Source: DATBIO01 sp036556965
GTDB lineage: Bacteria > Acidobacteriota > Vicinamibacteria > Fen-336
DNA: 9,817 nt
Assembly: GCA_036556965.1 (NCBI GenBank)
Contig: DATBIO010000011.1
Span: 1 to 9,817 of the forward strand
Direction of reading: 5' to 3'
The notes beneath the pieces are model-generated. The model did not search any database and was not told where the DNA came from. It worked only from the letters and a program-made list of their open reading frames with translations. This document shows positions 6,839-9,817 of the stretch, piece after piece (within the stretch, counting starts at the first letter, position 1; every line of letters begins with the position of its first letter). The position numbers and the translations under genes were made by a program.

Positions 6839-7309
6839 TCAGCCTTCGATCTGCTGGGCGAGGTAGTTCTCCAGGCCCATGTCCTTGATCTGCTGGAACT
6901 GGGCCTCCAGCCAGTCGATGTGGCCCTCCTCGTCGTGGAGGATCTTCTCCAGCAGGAGCCGGCTGCCGTTGTCGTCCCTGGCGCGGCAGGTCTCGATGCC
7001 CTTGTTGAGCCGGCTCACCGCGTCACGCTCCAGGTCCAGGTCGAACGTGTGCTGCGCGGGCACGTCCTGGCCCACGTTGATCCTCATGTACTTCTGCATG
7101 TTGGGCACGCCTTCGAGGTACAGGATGCGCTCGATCAGCTGCTCGGCGTGCTTCATCTCCTCGATGGACTCCTGGCGCGAGTGCTTGGCCAGCCGCATGT
7201 AGCGCCAGTTCCCGCACATCTCCCCGTGGATGAAGTACTGGTTGATGGCGGTGAGCTCCGCGCTGAGCACGTCGTTGAGCACCTGGATGACCTCGGCGTG
7301 ACCCTTCAT
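6839..7309 (-). CDS. bfr: Bacterioferritin
   Basis: This is a haem-containing, 24-subunit iron-storage ferritin that oxidises Fe(II) and stores it as mineral in the cytoplasm. It has 156 residues, near the 158 of E. coli Bfr. All di-iron ferroxidase ligands are present at E. coli numbering: Glu18, Glu51, His54, Glu94, Glu127 and His130. Met52, the axial haem ligand at the dimer interface, is also present. The ATG at 7309-7307 has a strong Shine-Dalgarno (GGGAGG, 4 bases before the start). The upstream gene encodes its ferredoxin partner Bfd, 58 bases away and on the same strand. Unusually, the sugar aminotransferase gene follows only 10 bases downstream with no visible terminator. Confidence 0.96.
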   Translation of the reverse strand: MKGHAEVIQVLNDVLSAELTAINQYFIHGEMCGNWRYMRLAKHSRQESIEEMKHAEQLIERILYLEGVPNMQKYMRINVGQDVPAQHTFDLDLERDAVSRLNKGIETCRARDDNGSRLLLEKILHDEEGHIDWLEAQFQQIKDMGLENYLAQQIEG

Positions 7310-7367
7310 AGCGCCTCCCGGTGGACGGCCGCCGGAATGTTAGCCGCTGCGGGGCGCGGCGGAAAGC

Positions 7368-7586
7368 TCAGCGGGTGCTGAGCGCTCGGAGATAGGCGCG
7401 CAGGTCCGGCAGGCAGGCCGTGCAGGTCTGGCCGCAGCCCGTCTGCCGCGTGGCCTCTTCGAAGGTCTCCCCTCCCGCGACCATCCGGCCGGCGATCTCC
7501 TGGAAGGAAACCTCGGCACACTCGCAGCGGGTCATGGTGCGCGGGCGGGATGCCTCGGGGCCCGCGGGATGGATGGTGCAGGACAT
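7368..7586 (-). CDS. bfd: Bacterioferritin-associated [2Fe-2S] ferredoxin
   Basis: This is a small BFD-like ferredoxin that docks on bacterioferritin and supplies electrons to release stored iron. The [2Fe-2S] ligand pattern is visible: Cys-Glu-Cys (MTRCECAEVSF) followed about 30 residues later by a Cys-x2-Cys pair (GQTCTAC), matching the C-x-C...C-x2-C layout of E. coli Bfd (64 residues). Two ATG starts are possible. The first, at 7586, gives 72 residues with a 17-residue extension not typical of the family and a leader of only ~10 bases from the predicted promoter. The second, at 7535, gives 55 residues and places the first cysteine at position 4, exactly as in E. coli Bfd. Neither has a clear ribosome-binding site. 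bfr follows on the same strand. Confidence 0.88.
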   Translation of the reverse strand: MSCTIHPAGPEASRPRTMTRCECAEVSFQEIAGRMVAGGETFEEATRQTGCGQTCTACLPDLRAYLRALSTR

Positions 7587-7602
7587 GGCGTCGACCGGGG
7601 GC

Positions 7603-7632
7603 AGTATAGATGGAATCGGATTTCACTTTCAA
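7603..7632 (-). promoter_or_regulatory. Putative sigma70-like promoter for bfd-bfr
   Basis: On the minus strand TTGAAA (7632-7627) and TATACT (7608-7603) are separated by 18 bases within an AT-richer pocket. The expected start is near 7596, giving a leader of ~10 bases to the first bfd ATG or ~61 bases to the second. I see no recognisable Fur box over it, although iron control would be expected for these genes. Confidence 0.6.
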
Positions 7633-7638
7633 GTAGCC

Positions 7639-7654
7639 GGGCGGCTTGCCGCCC
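7639..7654. repeat. Perfect GC-rich dyad between bfd and the plus-strand CPCC gene
   Basis: GGGCGGC-tt-GCCGCCC is a 16-base inverted repeat with 7-base arms. It lies 6 bases upstream of the -35 element of the bfd promoter and 25 bases before the start of the divergent plus-strand gene. It could be an operator or a small hairpin; in a genome this GC-rich, chance is also possible. Confidence 0.4.
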
Positions 7655-7679
7655 CCCGACCATGGGCGGACAATCGGGC

Positions 7680-7967
7680 ATGCCCGAGGCGCTCGACGTC
7701 ACCTGTCCCTGCTGCAGCGCCCTCCTCAAGGTGGACCCGGAGACGGGCGCCGTGGTCTGGCTCGACAAGAAGAAGGAGCCGGCCCGGGACTTCGACCAGC
7801 TCCTGGACCAGGTGCACAGCCGCCGCAGCCAGCTCGACGAGAAGTTCGCGCGGTCGGTGAACGCCACGCGGAACCAGAAGGACATCCTGGAGCGGAAGTT
7901 CGAGGAGGCCAAGCGGCGCGCGGCCACCGACCCCACGCGGCCTCCCCATCCCTTCGACAACGACTAG
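7680..7967 (+). CDS. Small CPCC zinc-knuckle and coiled-coil protein of unknown function
   Basis: This is a 95-residue protein I cannot assign to a characterised function. The N-terminus (residues 5-27) looks like half of a zinc ribbon: Cys9-Pro-Cys11-Cys12 followed by a short beta-like segment (ALLKVDPETGAVVWL). No second cysteine pair follows, so metal binding would need dimerisation or a different site. Residues 36-82 are highly charged and helical, compatible with a coiled coil. The tail is proline-rich and acidic (RPPHPFDND). I chose ATG 7680 because GGCGGA lies 9 bases upstream; an in-frame ATG at 7662 would add six residues but has no such site. Its stop TAG lies in a CTAG shared with the convergent membrane-protein gene. 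The upstream region is divergent from bfd. Confidence 0.75.
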   Translation: MPEALDVTCPCCSALLKVDPETGAVVWLDKKKEPARDFDQLLDQVHSRRSQLDEKFARSVNATRNQKDILERKFEEAKRRAATDPTRPPHPFDND

Positions 7968-9253
7968 TCGGGCCGGTCCTCCGCCGCGGGCCGGGGCGCC
8001 GAGCCCACCCAGACCCGCGCCCGCCGTTCCAGGAAGCGGGCCTGGGGCGCGCGGGGGTCGGCCGCCCGCAGCGCCGCGGCCAGGGCCTCCGGCTCCCAGG
8101 CGCCCAGCCGCTCCACGCTGTCGATGCCGAGCGCGCGCAGCTGCACGGCCCGCGCGTCGCCCAGGCCCTCGTGCAGCACGAGGCGGACCGCGCGCTGGGC
8201 ACGGGCGAGCCGCTCCGCGGAGAGGCCGCTGCGCCCCGCCCAGTGCGCGCGCGGCTCCTCGGCGGCCAGGGCTCGCGCCACGCGCTCGGGGCTGACGAGG
8301 CCAAGGTCCGCCAGGCGCTCGCGCACCTCGGGCTCCAGCGCGCGCAGCCGGCGCGTGGGCACGTAGAGGGAGTCCACGGTGGCGTCAGTGGTCGCGAACA
8401 CCAGGGTCACCAGGCCGGCGGTCACCGCCCAGGCCACGAGACGCGCCGGGGAGGGGACCGCCCAGCGCTCCCCCGCCGCGCGCAGGAACCGCACCAGCAC
8501 CAGGGAAGCCACGGCGAAGGGCGGGAAGCCCAGGAAGCCGAGGGGCGGCATCTCGAAGAGCTTCAGCTCATCGAAGAAGGGCACGGTGTAGATCCACCTC
8601 GTCCGTGCCCAGTAGTTCCACGCCTCCCAGAGCACCCCGCAGGCGAGGCCGGCGGCCAGCGCCTGCAGGAGCGGCCCCGCCTCCCCGTGCTCCAGGTCGC
8701 GCAGGTAGCTGCGCCGCGCGTGCCGCCGGTTCCACGGCTCCAGCAGGAGAGCCGCCCAGGCCCAGGTGACCGCGTAGAAGTACCGGGGCCAGGCCAGGGG
8801 CAGCACGAGGCAGGCGAGCCCCAGCGCCGCGCAGAGGGCGTCCCCGCCAGGACCCCAGGCCAGCCGCGGCACGTGCACCGATCGCCCCCACCCGGCGTCC
8901 TCCACGAACGTGAGCGTCACCACCAGCCCGGGCAGGACGGTGGCAAAGGCCAGGACCCCGGCCGGCCAGCTCACCCAGGGCGACGCGTGGTCCATGACGT
9001 AGTACCAGTTGCCGAGCCGCAGGTTCAGGGCCTCGAAGAGGGTCCACCACGCGACGGAGACGCCGCCCAGCCAGGCCAGCCGGCGCGGCCGCCGCAGAAG
9101 GGAGCGCCCCGACCGCCGGTGGTTCACGTCGTCGAGGAAGCCGATGTACGACCACCAGGCCAGGTGGTAGTACCAGCTCGGGACCGGCTCCACCAGCAGG
9201 GCCAGCCCGAGGGTGGCGGCGGCGAAGATCCCCAATGTGATGTAGCGCACCAT
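7964..9253 (-). CDS. Multi-spanning membrane protein with a helix-hairpin-helix-like C-terminal tail, function unknown
   Basis: This is a 429-residue protein whose first ~290 residues contain about eight hydrophobic segments (roughly 4-21, 59-78, 95-116, 138-155, 158-173, 194-214, 237-257, 271-290; 27-40 may be another). Aromatic-rich motifs such as WYYHLAWWSYIGFLDD (27-42), LLEPWNRR (170-177), LWEAWNYW (208-215) and FEMPPLGFLGFPPF (233-246) look conserved rather than random, suggesting an enzyme or transporter core, but I recognise no characterised family. The C-terminal ~110 residues are soluble and helical. A segment around 363-395 (LGDARAVQLRALGIDSVERL) resembles the helix-hairpin-helix repeats of DUF4332-like domains. 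I chose ATG 9253 (GGCGGA 10 bases upstream, hydrophobic start) over an upstream TTG at 9283. The gene overlaps the convergent CPCC gene by the four bases CTAG. Confidence 0.8.
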   Translation of the reverse strand: MVRYITLGIFAAATLGLALLVEPVPSWYYHLAWWSYIGFLDDVNHRRSGRSLLRRPRRLAWLGGVSVAWWTLFEALNLRLGNWYYVMDHASPWVSWPAGVLAFATVLPGLVVTLTFVEDAGWGRSVHVPRLAWGPGGDALCAALGLACLVLPLAWPRYFYAVTWAWAALLLEPWNRRHARRSYLRDLEHGEAGPLLQALAAGLACGVLWEAWNYWARTRWIYTVPFFDELKLFEMPPLGFLGFPPFAVASLVLVRFLRAAGERWAVPSPARLVAWAVTAGLVTLVFATTDATVDSLYVPTRRLRALEPEVRERLADLGLVSPERVARALAAEEPRAHWAGRSGLSAERLARAQRAVRLVLHEGLGDARAVQLRALGIDSVERLGAWEPEALAAALRAADPRAPQARFLERRARVWVGSAPRPAAEDRPD

Positions 9254-9403
9254 CGCCTTTTTTCCGCCCGGGCGACTGAGCAAAGCGCGACCCCCCCGAC
9301 TCTAACCAATCAAACAGCCAAAGCGAGAGGACCAGCCGGCCGCTTTGCAGGTGTGTCCCCCCCTGCCGCCGGAGGTTCGCGCTCGGCCTTGGAGGAGGGA
9401 CGG
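9254..9403. other. Divergent intergenic region between the membrane protein and the M43 protease
   Basis: This 150-base spacer must hold the 5' signals for both flanking genes. A short AT-richer stretch lies at about 9300-9325. I see no convincing -35/-10 pair on either strand, no strong dyad and no small ORF with a good start. The only clear signal is the strong Shine-Dalgarno GGAGGAGGGA at 9391-9400 in front of the protease gene. Confidence 0.5.
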
Positions 9404-9817
9404 ATGTCAGCAAAGCGGGTGATTTTACTGATGGGCTGTCTGGTCGCCCCGGTCGCCGCCGGCGTGGTCTCGGCCGCCGAGGGCGGAAAGAGTGAGCAGC
9501 CATTCAAGTTCGGCGGCGTGGAGTGGCAGAGCCAGAAGGAGTTCGTGGAGAGCGGCCGCCGCTGCGCGGTGAGGGACCACGACGCGGCCCAGCGGGCGTC
9601 CATCGAGTCCTTCGTCGCCTCCCGCATGGCCGCGCGCGCGGCGGTCGGCGAGAGCAGCCTCACCGGCGGGGCCATCGACGTGTACTTCCACGTGATCAAC
9701 CGCGGCACCGGCATCGCCAACGGCGACATCCCGGACTCGCAGATCAACGCGCAGATCGACGTCCTCAACGACGCCTTCGCGCCCTGGGGCTGGTCCTTCA
9801 ACCTGGCCCAGGTCGAC
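9404..9817 (+). CDS. Secreted M43 (pappalysin/cytophagalysin-like) zinc metalloprotease, N-terminal part only
   Basis: The first 138 codons of a gene that continues past the right edge. An excellent Shine-Dalgarno (GGAGGAGGGA) precedes ATG 9404. The first ~25 residues form a Sec signal peptide: a basic MSAKR, then a hydrophobic stretch ending VVSA-AEGG, a plausible signal peptidase I site. A Leu-Met-Gly-Cys sequence at 9-12 looks like a lipobox, but the hydrophobic run before it is very short. The mature part has the family's cysteine near CAVRDHD (about 54-60), then IDVYFHVINRGTG and GDIPDSQINAQIDVLNDAF, which closely follow the conserved N-terminal part of M43 peptidases. The zinc motif HExxHxxGxxH lies beyond the window, so catalytic competence cannot be checked. 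It would act outside the cytoplasm. Confidence 0.82.
   Translation, partial: MSAKRVILLMGCLVAPVAAGVVSAAEGGKSEQPFKFGGVEWQSQKEFVESGRRCAVRDHDAAQRASIESFVASRMAARAAVGESSLTGGAIDVYFHVINRGTGIANGDIPDSQINAQIDVLNDAFAPWGWSFNLAQVD

Noticed and set aside
5752..6888. 378-residue plus-strand frame opposite the WecE-like gene
   Set aside because: Antisense shadow; composition is Gly/Ala/Val/His/Arg-rich without recognisable motifs, while the minus strand encodes a complete aminotransferase.
7310..7367. Possible terminator hairpin (GCCGC/GCGGC) between bfd and bfr
   Set aside because: The stem is only five base pairs with an 8-base loop and there is no T-tract after it; common by chance at this GC content.
9254..9283. 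TTG 9283 as start of the membrane protein
   Set aside because: ATG 9253 has a better start codon, an upstream GGCGGA and begins directly before the first hydrophobic segment.
8568..9503. 311-residue minus-strand frame overlapping the membrane protein and crossing the M43 start region
   Set aside because: Arg/Pro/Gly-rich out-of-frame translation; it conflicts with the membrane protein frame and with the well-supported M43 start and Shine-Dalgarno.
1..9817. CRISPR array, insertion sequence, tRNA, riboswitch or phage attachment site
   Set aside because: No direct repeat series, transposase-like frame, cloverleaf or integrase was seen on either strand.

Overview
This is a very GC-rich bacterial window (about 70% GC by eye, strong G/C at third codon positions) with tightly packed, mostly overlapping genes. 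The gene content fits a high-GC Gram-negative soil or sediment bacterium, for example Myxococcota, Acidobacteriota or Methylomirabilota-like lineages. That placement is inference; no rRNA or marker gene is present to fix the taxon. I see no tRNA, rRNA, CRISPR array, insertion sequence or integrase.

Left and centre (1-7586): nine genes lie consecutively on the minus strand. In transcription order (right to left) they are a bacterioferritin-associated ferredoxin (bfd), bacterioferritin (bfr), a WecE-type sugar aminotransferase, a family 2 glycosyltransferase, a left-handed beta-helix acyltransferase, a TetR-family regulator, and the three subunits of a 4-hydroxybenzoyl-CoA reductase-type molybdenum enzyme (small FeS subunit, large Moco subunit, FAD/4Fe-4S subunit). 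The last subunit runs off the left edge. From the aminotransferase onward every junction overlaps by 1 to 25 bases, and five of those seven genes start at GTG or TTG. The medium subunit carries the extra four-cysteine insertion that, in the known family, distinguishes 4-hydroxybenzoyl-CoA reductase from ordinary xanthine dehydrogenase-like enzymes. The predicted reaction is therefore reductive dehydroxylation of 4-hydroxybenzoyl-CoA to benzoyl-CoA.

Regulation: a good sigma70-like promoter (TTGACC-N18-TATGAT) followed directly by a perfect 16-bp TetR-type palindrome lies inside the last codons of tetR, just upstream of the reductase small subunit. The reductase genes thus look separately switchable by the adjacent repressor, even though they are physically continuous with the upstream sugar and iron genes. 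A second good promoter (TTGAAA-N18-TATACT) lies upstream of bfd.

Right (7680-9817): a small plus-strand gene encodes a CPCC zinc-knuckle/coiled-coil protein of unknown function. It converges on a minus-strand multi-spanning membrane protein with a helical, helix-hairpin-helix-like tail, and both genes stop within the same CTAG. Divergent from the membrane protein, a secreted M43 (pappalysin-like) metalloprotease begins at 9404 and runs off the right edge.

I find no clearly new biological system. The most useful observations are the repressor-embedded promoter/operator, the four-cysteine reductase signature, and the two uncharacterised proteins on the right.
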